64,000 nt of DNA from Leisingera daeponensis (lineage in GTDB: Bacteria; Pseudomonadota; Alphaproteobacteria; Rhodobacterales; Rhodobacteraceae): contig NZ_JAHVJA010000004.1 in assembly GCF_019801465.1 (NCBI RefSeq), positions 248,001 to 312,000 of the forward strand, written 5' to 3'. Each line of letters starts with the position of its first letter. Position 1 is the first letter of the stretch. Position numbers and translations under genes: made by a program. The notes under the pieces are model-generated. The model was not told where the DNA came from, did not search any database, and saw only the letters and a list, made by a program, of their open reading frames with translations. Below are positions 1-8,674 of the stretch, in pieces.

Positions 1-531
1 CCGGATCGTGAGCATCAACTGCGTAACCCCTTCCAATGCGAAAAACTCGCTTTGCAAGGGAACCAGTACCGAATGGGCTGCAACCATTGCATTAACGGTC
101 AACAGGTTCAGCGACGGTGGACAGTCAATCAGTACATAGTCCCAATCGTATTTATCCATTGCCGTCTGCCGCAACGCATCGTGCAAAAGAAAACTGCGCT
201 TTTCATTGGTGAACAGTTCAATATCAGCGGAACTGAGATCAACAGTAGCCGGGATGATGCACAGATCCTCGATTTCAGTCTGCCGGATAACATCCACCAG
301 GGAGGCGTCCTCGACCAGCAAGTCATACGTTGTCAGGTCGCGGTCGGAAGGTTCAATTCCGAGACCGGTAGAAGCGTTACCTTGCGGGTCCAGATCTACA
401 ACCAGAACCCGAAGACCGCATTCAACCAGTGCCGCTGCCAAGTTAATGGCTGTTGTTGTCTTCCCCACTCCGCCTTTCTGGTTTGCGACCGCGATGATAC
501 GAGGCCCCTCCGGGCGGGAATAATCAGACAC
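1..531 (-). CDS. parA: Chromosome partitioning ATPase ParA (3' end cut by window)
   Basis: ParA drives segregation of the origin region by ATP-dependent, non-specific DNA binding; it works with ParB bound at parS. Only the first 177 codons are present and the frame runs off the left edge, against about 260-270 residues for the family. The deviant Walker A box KGGVGKT is at residues 19-25, and DLDPQGN and a VLIDCPPSL switch motif follow. I chose a GTG start at 531 because it gives the usual N-terminus [18 protein letters not shown] and overlaps the rsmG stop by 8 bases. It is last in the leftward mnmE-mnmG-rsmG-parA run. parB should lie just outside the window, and two parS sites lie within 3 kb upstream. 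Confidence 0.95.
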   Translation of the reverse strand, partial: MSDYSRPEGPRIIAVANQKGGVGKTTTAINLAAALVECGLRVLVVDLDPQGNASTGLGIEPSDRDLTTYDLLVEDASLVDVIRQTEIEDLCIIPATVDLSSADIELFTNEKRSFLLHDALRQTAMDKYDWDYVLIDCPPSLNLLTVNAMVAAHSVLVPLQSEFFALEGVTQLMLTIR

Positions 532-1141
532 GTTCAACTCCCCTGATTTTCAGGATTACTGCTTCTGGCTCAGTCAAACTTTTAGCTGTTTCCAACGCGA
601 ACCGCCATTGCTGCCGCGCGTTATCCACTTCTTTTTTCCAGCTCCCGCCCTTTGGAAACAGCGCAACGCCATCCTCCGCCAGGTGCCGCTCCGCAAACCC
701 CAGAAGATCGCTCAGATCGGCCAGGGCACGGGCAGATAAAACATCTGCCGATTGACGATCAACGTGTTCGATTCGCTTCGAAAGAACTGAAATCGGAACG
801 CCGCATTCACGCGCGGCATTGCGGAGAAATGCTGACTTTCTCTGATCACTCTCAATTAGCGTAACCTTCATGTCAGGTGCTTCCTCCACTGCCATAAGAG
901 CAACGATAAGCCCCGGAAATCCCCCGCCACTTCCTATATCAACCCAATGCTGCGGCGACGATGTGCAGCGAAACACTTGAATTGAATCTGCGATATGACG
1001 TGTCCAAAGCTGGTCGAGGCTGGACTTGGAAACCAGATTTATCGTCGGATTCCATTTCCGAATGACACTTTCAAAGATTTCCAGACGCTCTAATGTTTCA
1101 CGTGAAACATGGAGCCTTTCCAGCAGTTGATTGCCGCTCAT
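524..1141 (-). CDS. rsmG: 16S rRNA (guanine-527-N7)-methyltransferase RsmG (GidB)
   Basis: RsmG methylates N7 of G527 of 16S rRNA using S-adenosylmethionine, in the cytoplasm. The 205-residue product has the normal length and shows the SAM-binding loop [10 protein letters not shown] at residues 69-77. The ATG overlaps the mnmG stop by four bases (ATGA), so the two are probably translationally coupled, and the 3' end overlaps parA. An oddity is the stretch HVSRETL near residue 11, which is encoded by a perfect parS palindrome; the N-terminus of this protein therefore doubles as a centromere site. Confidence 0.97.
   Translation of the reverse strand: MSGNQLLERLHVSRETLERLEIFESVIRKWNPTINLVSKSSLDQLWTRHIADSIQVFRCTSSPQHWVDIGSGGGFPGLIVALMAVEEAPDMKVTLIESDQRKSAFLRNAARECGVPISVLSKRIEHVDRQSADVLSARALADLSDLLGFAERHLAEDGVALFPKGGSWKKEVDNARQQWRFALETAKSLTEPEAVILKIRGVERV
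1093..1110. promoter_or_regulatory. parS: parS centromere site inside rsmG
   Basis: The 18 bases ATGTTTCACGTGAAACAT form a perfect palindrome containing the 16-base ParB-binding consensus TGTTTCACGTGAAACA at 1094-1109 with no mismatch. It lies within the rsmG reading frame, under 600 bases upstream of parA and about 5.3 kb from the proposed oriC, as expected for a chromosomal ParB loading site. Confidence 0.95.
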
Positions 1142-3021
1142 GCAGACCTCTCCTGCCGAACCTTTTCCTTTCGGAGGTAAGCCAATATGAGAGCAAGTGC
1201 GGCAGGTGTCATACCATCAATCCGAGCTGCCTGAGCCAAAGTCTCCGGGCGCGCGTGCGACAGTTTCTGCTGCAACTCCTTGGAAAGACCTTCAATGCTG
1301 CCATAGATGAAATCCTTCGGGATCACATGGCCTTCATCACGCTTCATGACAGAAACCTCCCGCTCCTGCCGCGCGATGTAGTTAGCGTACAGCGCATCAC
1401 GTTCCATCTGTCGGCGAATGACAGCAGTGACCTCTTCCAACTCAGGCATCAGCCGAACCACATCCTCAAACGAAACATCGGGAAAAGCGAGCAGATCCAG
1501 TCCGTTCCTCCGGTTGCCGTCCTGATTGACCCGGATCCCCGCTGCTGAAATTTGCTTAGGGGTGAATGTTTGCGATACCAGCACCTGGCGTGCCGCTCCC
1601 AAATCCTCACTCTTCTCCAAGAAGGAAACTCTCCGCTCCTCCCCCACGCAGCCCAAATCGATAGCTGCAGGGGTTAGCCTCTGATCCGCGTTATCCGCTC
1701 TCAATGATAAACGGAATTCGGCGCGCGAAGTGAACATCCTGTAGGGTTCAGTCACACCATTTGTTGTCAGGTCGTCGATCATGACCCCGATGTAACTGTT
1801 AGAGCGGCTGAACGACGCCGGACCCTCGCCTTTTGCCCGTCTCGCTGCATTAAGGCCTGCGACGAGTCCCTGGGCCGCCGCTTCTTCATACCCCGTTGTG
1901 CCATTGATCTGTCCCGCCAAGTAGAGGCCCGGAATGTCTTTCAGTGACAAATCCATCTGGAGCGCGCGGGGATCCACATAGTCGTACTCGATTGCGTAGC
2001 CCGGCTGAAGAATGACAGCCCGCTCCAACCCGCGGATTGACCGCACATAAGCTTCCTGAACATCTACAGGCAGGCTGGTAGAGATGCCATTGGGGTATAC
2101 CGTGTGATCAGAAACCCCTTCTGGCTCCAGAAATATCTGGTGGGAGTCCTTCTCAGCAAAACGGACTATTTTGTCTTCAATCGATGGACAATACCTTGGG
2201 CCCACCCCCTCGATATGCCCTCCATACATTGCGGAGCGATCCAGGTTTCCCCGGATTATCTCATGCGTTTTGTCGTTTGTATGGGTGATGCCGCAAGACA
2301 CCTGTTTTGCGTTTAAGGAAGTTGTCAGAAACGAAAAGAAAACAGGGTCATCATCCCCGGGTTGCGTGTCTAGGATATCCCAATTGATGGTGCGCCCGTC
2401 CAACCGCGGCGGCGTGCCGGTTTTCAAGCGGCCTAGCGGCAAATTGAAACTGTCGAGTCGTTCGGCCAGTTTGACCGAGGGTTTATCCCCCATGCGGCCG
2501 CCAGGTTTGGAAATGTCCCCAATATGGATCACACCGCGCAGAAAGGTTCCGGATGTCAGAATGACGGATTTGGCTGAAATCTCACTGCTGTCCGCCAATA
2601 TCACGCCAGAAACGGAACCCCCACTCATGAGGAAGTCGGTCACCTCCCCCTCAATAATGTCGAGATTTTCTTGCTGCTCCGTCAGGCGAAGCATTTCCCA
2701 CTGGTAGATTTTCCTGTCGGATTGCGCCCTTGGGCCTTGCACCGCAGGTCCTTTTCTACGGTTCAGCAGACGGAACTGAATGCCGGCGAGATCGGCAACA
2801 CGACCCATTACGCCATCCATGGCATCAATTTCCCTGACGAGATGGCCTTTCCCCAACCCGCCGATTGCCGGGTTGCAAGACATCACGCCGATGCCGCTAC
2901 GGCTCAAGGTGATCAAAGCCGTTTCAGCTCCCATCCGGGCAGCTGCATGGGCGGCCTCTGTGCCCGCATGGCCGCCACCGACAACAATCACGTCATAAGA
3001 TGAATGTTTCACGTGAAACAC
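1138..3021 (-). CDS. mnmG: tRNA U34 carboxymethylaminomethyl-modifying enzyme MnmG (GidA)
   Basis: MnmG is the FAD-dependent partner of MnmE in adding carboxymethylaminomethyl groups to wobble uridine 34 of several tRNAs. At 627 residues it is full length. The FAD-binding GGGHAG is at residues 15-20, the family signature [11 protein letters not shown] is present, and AGQING and EEAAAQGL follow in the second FAD region. The start is GTG at 3021, giving the N-terminus MFHVKH that many alphaproteobacterial MnmG proteins share because a parS site overlies the first codons. The mnmE stop is four bases upstream, so mnmE and mnmG are cotranscribed. Confidence 0.97.
   Translation of the reverse strand: MFHVKHSSYDVIVVGGGHAGTEAAHAAARMGAETALITLSRSGIGVMSCNPAIGGLGKGHLVREIDAMDGVMGRVADLAGIQFRLLNRRKGPAVQGPRAQSDRKIYQWEMLRLTEQQENLDIIEGEVTDFLMSGGSVSGVILADSSEISAKSVILTSGTFLRGVIHIGDISKPGGRMGDKPSVKLAERLDSFNLPLGRLKTGTPPRLDGRTINWDILDTQPGDDDPVFFSFLTTSLNAKQVSCGITHTNDKTHEIIRGNLDRSAMYGGHIEGVGPRYCPSIEDKIVRFAEKDSHQIFLEPEGVSDHTVYPNGISTSLPVDVQEAYVRSIRGLERAVILQPGYAIEYDYVDPRALQMDLSLKDIPGLYLAGQINGTTGYEEAAAQGLVAGLNAARRAKGEGPASFSRSNSYIGVMIDDLTTNGVTEPYRMFTSRAEFRLSLRADNADQRLTPAAIDLGCVGEERRVSFLEKSEDLGAARQVLVSQTFTPKQISAAGIRVNQDGNRRNGLDLLAFPDVSFEDVVRLMPELEEVTAVIRRQMERDALYANYIARQEREVSVMKRDEGHVIPKDFIYGSIEGLSKELQQKLSHARPETLAQAARIDGMTPAALALILAYLRKEKVRQERSA
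3005..3020. promoter_or_regulatory. parS: parS centromere site over the mnmG start
   Basis: A perfect 16-base parS consensus, TGTTTCACGTGAAACA, starts one base inside the mnmG GTG start codon and encodes the residues FHVKH. ParB bound here would cover the translation-initiation region of mnmG at DNA level. It is the second perfect site in the window, 1.9 kb from the first. Confidence 0.95.
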
Positions 3022-3025
3022 TCCT

Positions 3026-4312
3026 TTATTTCCCTAGACAGAAACTCGAGAAGATTTCATCCAGAAGATTTTCAACCCCAATCCGGCCAACCAGCATTTC
3101 AAGCGCTCGGATTGCCGAGCGCATCTCTTCGGCAGCTATATCATAAAACTCAGGACCGCGCTTCAGGATGTCCTGCGCCTCGGTCAGGCTGATCTGAGCG
3201 GAGAGCATGGCGTCCCGATGTCGGGCGCGGGTAGCAATGCCTGCCTGTGCTGAACGGGTCTTCAAGACAGAGGAAATATGGTCGATCAAATGGTCGACCC
3301 CCTGCCCTGACCGTCCCGAGACTGCATTTGCCTGATCCATTCGCAAATCCGCCTTCGGCCTTAACCGGATATCGCCGGCGCGCATTTCCACATCCAGAAG
3401 TTCATGGTCCTCAGCAAGGAATACCCGCAGGTCAGCATCCTCAGCGCGTTGTCGCGCTAGAGCAATCCCGATACCTTCAACATGATCTTCGGTTTCCCTC
3501 AACCCGGCTGTGTCCAACAAAGTAACGGGCAAACCACCCAAATCCATGCGCACTTCAATGATATCGCGGGTGGTACCAGCAAATTCCGAAGTAATGGCGG
3601 CCTGTCTGCCGGCCAGAGCATTTAGAAGAGTGGATTTTCCGACGTTTGGAGCCCCAACAATTGCCACCTCGAAACCGCTGCGTATCCGTTCCGCTATTTT
3701 GACGCCCGCTGTCTCGCTTTCAAGGCCGGCTTGAACGTCCGCCAGCAGATTGGAAACTTCAGGGGTTACGTCGACCGGAACTTCCTCATCTGCAAAATCG
3801 ATGGTCACTTCGATCAGTGATGCGGCGCGAATCAACTTTTCGCGCCAAGACTCAGCCAATTTTCCTAACCCGCCCGCAAGGATGACTTGCGCCTGTTTGC
3901 GCTGCGCCTCGGTTTCAGCATCAATCAGGTCGGCAAGACCTTCGACCTGGGCAAGATCCAGATTGCCGTTCTCCAGTGCGCGACGGGTAAATTCTCCCGG
4001 TTCGGCCATCCGCAAACCTTCGATTCGCGCTAGCGAATCAAGCACAGCGGAAACTACTGCCGTACTTCCATGTGTTTGAAATTCAACGGTATTTTCACCC
4101 GTAAAGCTGTTTGGCGCTGTAAAGCACAATACCAGTGCCTCATCCAGACGATCGCCTGATTCGTCTTTCAGTATTCGCAGGCTTGTGCCTCTCGCCGGCA
4201 GATCCCCGCCGCACAGCCGTTCGCCGGCTGCAAGAGCCAAGGGGCCGGAGACGCGGATCACCGCAACCCCAGCCTTGCCTTGGGCAGTGGCCAGCGCAAA
4301 GATCGTGTCCAT
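3026..4312 (-). CDS. mnmE: tRNA modification GTPase MnmE (TrmE)
   Basis: MnmE is the GTPase half of the MnmE-MnmG complex that modifies U34 of tRNAs; it binds a folate through its N-terminal domain. The 428-residue product has the N-terminal domain ([16 protein letters not shown], residues 8-23), a helical domain split by the G domain, Walker A GAPNVGKS at 220-227, G3 DTAGLRET, and the C-terminal cysteine motif CLGK (CIGK in many homologues). The ATG at 4312 gives the usual [10 protein letters not shown] start. It lies 30 bases downstream of rho and four bases before mnmG. Confidence 0.96.
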   Translation of the reverse strand: MDTIFALATAQGKAGVAVIRVSGPLALAAGERLCGGDLPARGTSLRILKDESGDRLDEALVLCFTAPNSFTGENTVEFQTHGSTAVVSAVLDSLARIEGLRMAEPGEFTRRALENGNLDLAQVEGLADLIDAETEAQRKQAQVILAGGLGKLAESWREKLIRAASLIEVTIDFADEEVPVDVTPEVSNLLADVQAGLESETAGVKIAERIRSGFEVAIVGAPNVGKSTLLNALAGRQAAITSEFAGTTRDIIEVRMDLGGLPVTLLDTAGLRETEDHVEGIGIALARQRAEDADLRVFLAEDHELLDVEMRAGDIRLRPKADLRMDQANAVSGRSGQGVDHLIDHISSVLKTRSAQAGIATRARHRDAMLSAQISLTEAQDILKRGPEFYDIAAEEMRSAIRALEMLVGRIGVENLLDEIFSSFCLGK

Positions 4313-4342
4313 GGGGTGGCCCTTCTCTCTTGCCGGCCCGGG

Positions 4343-5614
4343 TCAGGTATTCATCGAATCGAAGAATTCGGAATTCGACTTTGTCTGTTTCAGCTTCGAC
4401 AGCAGGAACTCAATCGCATCTGTTGTGCCCATCGGGTTCAGGATCCGGCGCAACACAAAGGTCTTGGCCAGATCGCCTTTGTCGACCAGCAGGTCCTCTT
4501 TCCGGGTGCCGGATTTGAGGATGTCGATCGCAGGGAACACGCGTTTGTCGGCGATCTTGCGGTCCAGTACGATCTCCGAGTTGCCTGTGCCCTTGAATTC
4601 TTCAAAGATCACCTCGTCCATGCGGCTGCCGGTGTCGATCAACGCGGTGGCGATGATGGTGAGCGAACCGCCCTCCTCAATATTCCGGGCTGCACCAAAG
4701 AAGCGCTTGGGGCGCTGCAGCGCGTTAGCGTCAACACCACCAGTCAGAACCTTGCCCGAGGACGGCACGACGGTGTTGAAAGCCCTACCAAGTCTTGTGA
4801 TCGAGTCGAGAAGAATCACAACATCTCGCTTATGCTCCACCAAGCGCTTGGCCTTTTCGATGACCATTTCCGATACCGCCACGTGGCGCGTCGCCGGCTC
4901 GTCGAAGGTCGAGGAGACAACCTCGCCCTTCACCGAACGCTGCATGTCGGTCACCTCTTCCGGGCGTTCGTCGATCAGCAACACGATCAGGTAGCACTCC
5001 GGGTGGTTCTTCTCGATCGAGTGCGCGATGTTCTGCAAGATCACCGTCTTACCAGTGCGCGGCGGCGCCACGATCAGCGACCGCTGGCCCTTGCCGATGG
5101 GGGCCACCAGGTCGATCACCCGGGCGGAGCGGTCCTTGATGGTAGGATCCTCGATCTCCATCTTCAGGCGCTCATCCGGGTACAGCGGTGTGAGGTTGTC
5201 AAAAGCGATCTTGTGGCGCGCTTTTTCAGGATCCTCGAAATTGATTTTGGTGACATTGGTCAGTGCGAAATACCGCTCCGATTCCAGCGGCGCCTTGATC
5301 TGGCCTTCGACCGTATCCCCGGTGCGCAGGGAGTACTGGCGGATCATGTCAGGCGAAACATAGATGTCGTCCGGGCCGGGCAGGTAGTTCGCCTCGGGCG
5401 AACGCAGGAAGCCGAATCCGTCCTGCAGCACTTCCAGCACTCCATCGCCGCCAATGTCCCAGCCTTCATCCGCGCGTTCCCGCAGAATCTGGAACATCAT
5501 CTCGCCCTTGCGCATGGTCGAGGCGTTTTCGATCTCCAGCTCCTCGGCCATCGCCAGCAGCGCTTTGGGGCTTTTTGCCTTGAGATCGGACAGGTTCAGG
5601 GATTGCACGGTCAT
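4343..5614 (-). CDS. rho: Transcription termination factor Rho
   Basis: Rho is the hexameric RNA helicase that ends transcription at Rho-dependent sites. The 423-residue protein has an N-terminal helical domain, the cold-shock-like primary RNA site ([19 protein letters not shown], residues 57-75), Walker A APPRTGKT at 183-190, Walker [11 protein letters not shown] and the Q-loop region GGVDANAL. It has its own probable promoter and an untranslated leader of about 85 bases, suitable for the autoregulation known for rho. Position between hemJ and mnmE is the order usual in Rhodobacteraceae. Confidence 0.98.
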   Translation of the reverse strand: MTVQSLNLSDLKAKSPKALLAMAEELEIENASTMRKGEMMFQILRERADEGWDIGGDGVLEVLQDGFGFLRSPEANYLPGPDDIYVSPDMIRQYSLRTGDTVEGQIKAPLESERYFALTNVTKINFEDPEKARHKIAFDNLTPLYPDERLKMEIEDPTIKDRSARVIDLVAPIGKGQRSLIVAPPRTGKTVILQNIAHSIEKNHPECYLIVLLIDERPEEVTDMQRSVKGEVVSSTFDEPATRHVAVSEMVIEKAKRLVEHKRDVVILLDSITRLGRAFNTVVPSSGKVLTGGVDANALQRPKRFFGAARNIEEGGSLTIIATALIDTGSRMDEVIFEEFKGTGNSEIVLDRKIADKRVFPAIDILKSGTRKEDLLVDKGDLAKTFVLRRILNPMGTTDAIEFLLSKLKQTKSNSEFFDSMNT

Positions 5615-5707
5615 ATAGATACGGCCTCTACTCCCCGATCAGCCGGGGGTCGGTCACACGACAGGTTTGGAAAACACGGTATGCCCGGACGGGCCCGTTG
5701 GAAGCCA

Positions 5708-5736
5708 TACATAGGGACTCGCTTCAGGTGAGTCAA
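5708..5736 (-). promoter_or_regulatory. Probable sigma-70 promoter of rho
   Basis: Read on the minus strand there is TTGACT (5736-5731), a 17-base spacer, then TATGTA (5713-5708). This matches 5 of 6 and 4 of 6 consensus positions at ideal spacing. The leader to the rho ATG would be about 85 bases and contains GC-rich, potentially folding sequence. The 174-base gap between hemJ and rho holds nothing else I can name. Confidence 0.55.
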
Positions 5737-5788
5737 ACGCCGGCTGCAAGTGTTCCGGCGCTGCTTGGCCTGTTTCCGCGCCTCTGAG

Positions 5789-6244
5789 CTAGAATTTGAA
5801 GATGACGGATACCACAATCACCAGCATCAGCACTGTGGGCACTTCGTTCATCAGCCTGAACTGCCTTCCCGTCAGCCTGTTCTGGCCTTTCTTGAAATCG
5901 CGGTAGCGGAACTGCAGCCAATGATGGAACCAGGTCATCACGATAACCGACGCGCCCTTGGTCCAGGGCCAGACATAGCTCCAGTCAACAATCCCTGGCG
6001 TCAGTACTATGAATAGCCCTGCGGCCCAGGACACATACATGGCAGGGCGCATGATGATCCTGAGGAGCTTCTCCTCCATGGTAAGGAAGATCGGGACTGC
6101 TTCTTGCACATTCTCAGCCTGCTCCACGTGATACACGAACAGACGGGGGAGATAGAAAAGACCCGCCATCCAGCTGAGCACGGCCATGATGTGCAGCGAC
6201 TTGGCATATGGGTAAAGCGTGAACATCACGTTGCTTAGGTCCAT
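5789..6244 (-). CDS. hemJ: Protoporphyrinogen IX oxidase HemJ (CopD/UPF0093 family)
   Basis: HemJ oxidises protoporphyrinogen IX to protoporphyrin IX, the penultimate haem step, in bacteria lacking HemG and HemY-type oxidases. The 151-residue product has four hydrophobic segments, the conserved N-terminal KSLHIMAVLSWMAGLFYLPR with its histidine (His18), a second His in FVYHVE and the helix motif FHHWLQFRYRDF. I start at ATG 6244, preceded by GGAAGAA, rather than a GTG 30 bases upstream that has no ribosome-binding site. It borders the proposed oriC, the place taken by hemE in Caulobacter-like maps. Confidence 0.9.
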   Translation of the reverse strand: MDLSNVMFTLYPYAKSLHIMAVLSWMAGLFYLPRLFVYHVEQAENVQEAVPIFLTMEEKLLRIIMRPAMYVSWAAGLFIVLTPGIVDWSYVWPWTKGASVIVMTWFHHWLQFRYRDFKKGQNRLTGRQFRLMNEVPTVLMLVIVVSVIFKF

Positions 6245-6249
6245 GGGCA

Positions 6250-6654
6250 GTTCTTCCGGGTCAGATCTGATCACCCTAATAATTAAATGAATATTAGAAG
6301 GATGATGTTTTTGTAGTGTGCGTGGAATCCGGTGGATAAGTGAATCCTCCTCCGCTTATCCCCAGTATGGATAAGATTCCAGCTTGGATGGGACAAAAGT
6401 CCTGGTTTCCTTGCCGGCGCCAGGAAAATAAGGCGCGTTAAGGATGTCTTTACCTTCCCGTGCTTGGGGATAACAGCGGGATGATCCGGGGAGAGCCGGC
6501 ATATCCACGGATTCAAAGTTATCCTGACTCACAAAGGACGACTCAGCGGGCTGAATCCCGGAATTTGCGTCAACCCCTGGAGTCTTTACTTGAGCGCGGA
6601 AAACCATACAAAACGTCCTGAAACCGTCTGCTTCTTTCCCACGGGGTTTTCCAC
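6250..6654. other. oriC: Probable chromosomal replication origin oriC
   Basis: This gene-free stretch carries an A+T-rich block (about 6275-6315) and a cluster of DnaA-box-like 9-mers one mismatch from TTATCCACA: 6331-6339 (minus), 6356-6364 (plus), 6366-6374 (minus), 6465-6473 (minus) and 6647-6655 (plus). Weaker 7-of-9 matches are at 6501-6509 and 6519-6527. It also holds eight GANTC sites between 6325 and 6584. It separates oppositely transcribed gene sets, hemJ leftwards and maf-aroE-coaE-dnaQ rightwards, the gene setting of mapped alphaproteobacterial origins, and is 3-6 kb from two parS sites. DnaA binding itself is inferred. Confidence 0.85.
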
Positions 6655-7254
6655 ATGACTGCCCACATAGTGCTGGCTTCTGGTTCCGAAATCCGGGCGC
6701 ATCTGCTGCGCCAGGCCGGGATCAAATTCGAAACGGATGTCCCGCGTCTCGATGAGCAGGCGGTCAAGGCCGCGCTGCTGGCAGAAGAAGCGCCGCCTAG
6801 GGACATCGCCGATGCGCTGGCAGAAGCCAAGGCGCGCAAGATCAGCAGTAAACATCCGGGAAGGATTGTGCTTGGATGTGATCAGGTTCTTGATTTTGAA
6901 GGAAAACTTCTCTCCAAGCCGGCAAGTGAAGAGGTTGCGCTGGCCCAGCTGAAAGAGATGCGGGGCAAGCGGCATATGCTGTTGTCGGCAGCCGTGATCT
7001 ATCGGGATGGTGAGCCGATCTGGCGTCATGTCGGGCAGGTCAGGCTGGTGATGCGCAAATGCTCTGACGCCTATCTGGAAGACTATGTTGCACGGAATTG
7101 GGACAGCATCCGCCATGCTGTGGGAGCGTACAAGCTGGAGGAAGAAGGCGTGCGGCTATTCGCTTCCATCGAGGGCAGTTACTTTAATGTCTTGGGATTG
7201 CCGCTGATGGAGCTTATCAGTTACCTCGGACTGCAAGGGGTAATCGAGCAATGA
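6655..7254 (+). CDS. maf: Maf-family nucleotide pyrophosphatase
   Basis: Maf/YceF-family enzymes hydrolyse non-canonical or modified nucleoside triphosphates and some affect septation; the exact substrate cannot be told from sequence. The 199-residue product has the N-terminal LASGSEIRAHLL (7-18), a catalytic-type aspartate in GCDQVLDFEGKLLSKP (Asp76) and the usual YKLEEEGVRLFASIEGSYFNVLGLPL C-terminal region spread over residues 161-186. The ATG overlaps the last DnaA-like box of oriC. Its stop overlaps aroE by four bases, so it begins a coupled four-gene run. Confidence 0.9.
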   Translation: MTAHIVLASGSEIRAHLLRQAGIKFETDVPRLDEQAVKAALLAEEAPPRDIADALAEAKARKISSKHPGRIVLGCDQVLDFEGKLLSKPASEEVALAQLKEMRGKRHMLLSAAVIYRDGEPIWRHVGQVRLVMRKCSDAYLEDYVARNWDSIRHAVGAYKLEEEGVRLFASIEGSYFNVLGLPLMELISYLGLQGVIEQ

Positions 7255-8084
7255 CAGACGCAAAAATCCCGCTCGCCGGCGTGATCGGCTGTCCGGTAGC
7301 GCATTCCAAGTCCCCGCAGCTGCACGGGCACTGGCTGAAAACACATGGCATTGCTGGCTACTATGTCCCCATGCACGTGGAACCTGAGGATTTGGCTGAA
7401 ACCATCCGGGCGATGCCCAAGATGGGGTTTGTAGGGGCTAATGTCACCATTCCGCACAAGGAGGCGGTGATGGAGATTGCTGACAAGGTGACTGACCGGG
7501 CCAAGCTGATCGGTGCCGCTAATACTCTGATTTTCCGCAAGGACGGAACGATCTTGGCTGACAATACGGACGGCTATGGCTTCATTACCAACCTCCATCA
7601 GGGGGCGCCGGACTGGGATCCGAAGTCCGGGCCTGCCGTTGTTCTGGGCGCCGGCGGGGCCTGCCGGGCGGTGATTGCTTCGCTCATGGAAGCCGGCGTG
7701 CCGGAGATCCTGCTGAGCAACCGCACCCGTGAACGGGCGGACCAGCTGCAGAAGGATTTTGGCAACCTGATCCGGGTTGTGGATTGGGTCCAGGCCGGCA
7801 ACGCCATCGAGGAAGGAAAGCTGATCGTGAACACCACCTCTCTTGGTATGGTGGGTAAGCCGCGCCTTCGGGTGCCCCTGGACGGTCTACAGGCCAGTGC
7901 TGTTGTGACGGACCTGATCTATGCTCCCCTCAAGACGGACCTCCTGCAAACGGCAGAGGAGGCCGGCTGCACGGTGGTCGACGGGCTCGGCATGCTTCTG
8001 CATCAGGCCGTGCCCGGGTTCGAACGCTGGTTCGGCCACCGGCCGGAGGTGGATGCCGCGACACGGGCGGCGGCGCTGAGATGA
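7251..8084 (+). CDS. aroE: Shikimate dehydrogenase AroE
   Basis: AroE reduces 3-dehydroshikimate to shikimate with NADPH in aromatic amino acid synthesis. The 277-residue protein shows the substrate serines in AHSKSP (Ser19, Ser21), the catalytic lysine in NVTIPHK (Lys70), NTDGYGF, and the NADP loop GAGGACRA. The ATG overlaps maf and the TGA overlaps coaE, each by four bases. Length and motifs are normal. Confidence 0.97.
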   Translation: MTDAKIPLAGVIGCPVAHSKSPQLHGHWLKTHGIAGYYVPMHVEPEDLAETIRAMPKMGFVGANVTIPHKEAVMEIADKVTDRAKLIGAANTLIFRKDGTILADNTDGYGFITNLHQGAPDWDPKSGPAVVLGAGGACRAVIASLMEAGVPEILLSNRTRERADQLQKDFGNLIRVVDWVQAGNAIEEGKLIVNTTSLGMVGKPRLRVPLDGLQASAVVTDLIYAPLKTDLLQTAEEAGCTVVDGLGMLLHQAVPGFERWFGHRPEVDAATRAAALR

Positions 8085-8674
8085 GTTTCAGCCTCGGCCT
8101 CACCGGCTCCATCGGCATGGGCAAGAGCACAACGGCAAAGTTGTTTGCCGATCAGGGCTGCGCGGTTTGGGACGCGGATGCGGCCGTTCACCGGCTCTAT
8201 GGCAAGGGCGGCGGCGCCATTCAGCCGATGGCAGCCGCATTTCCGGACGCCATCGAGAACGGAGAGGTCTGCCGTGCTGCGCTGAAACGGATCATCGGTG
8301 CAAATCCGCAGGCCTTAAAGCAGATCGAAGCGATCGTGCACCCCCTTGTCGCGCTGGACCGGGCAGCGTTCAGGGCACAGGCGCAGAGCGACGTTCTGGT
8401 CTTTGACATCCCTCTCTTGTTTGAAACCGGCGGCAATTCCGAAATGGATGCCGTGGCCTGCGTGACGGTGGATGCAAAGACCCAGCAGGAGCGGGTTCTT
8501 GCGCGCGGAACAATGACGCTTGAGCAGTTCCGGCATATCCTGCAAAAACAGATGCCGATTGAGGAGAAGATGGCCCGCGCCGATTATGTGATCGAGACGG
8601 ACACGCTCGGACACGCCGAGGCACAGGTGATAGAGATCCTCGCAGATATCAGGAGCAAAATGAGCCGTGCGTGA
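8081..8674 (+). CDS. coaE: Dephospho-CoA kinase CoaE
   Basis: CoaE phosphorylates dephospho-CoA, the last step of coenzyme A synthesis. The 197-residue product has the P-loop GSIGMGKS at residues 9-16, DADAAVHRLY, the VFDIPLLFETG motif and a lid region containing RGTMTLEQF. It overlaps aroE by four bases and dnaQ by eight bases, so all four genes from maf to dnaQ are probably one transcript. Confidence 0.97.
   Translation: MSFSLGLTGSIGMGKSTTAKLFADQGCAVWDADAAVHRLYGKGGGAIQPMAAAFPDAIENGEVCRAALKRIIGANPQALKQIEAIVHPLVALDRAAFRAQAQSDVLVFDIPLLFETGGNSEMDAVACVTVDAKTQQERVLARGTMTLEQFRHILQKQMPIEEKMARADYVIETDTLGHAEAQVIEILADIRSKMSRA

Noticed and set aside
6283-6516. Short minus-strand frames across the origin region
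   Set aside because: They lack ribosome-binding sites and family motifs and overlap the DnaA boxes; noncoding origin DNA explains the region better.
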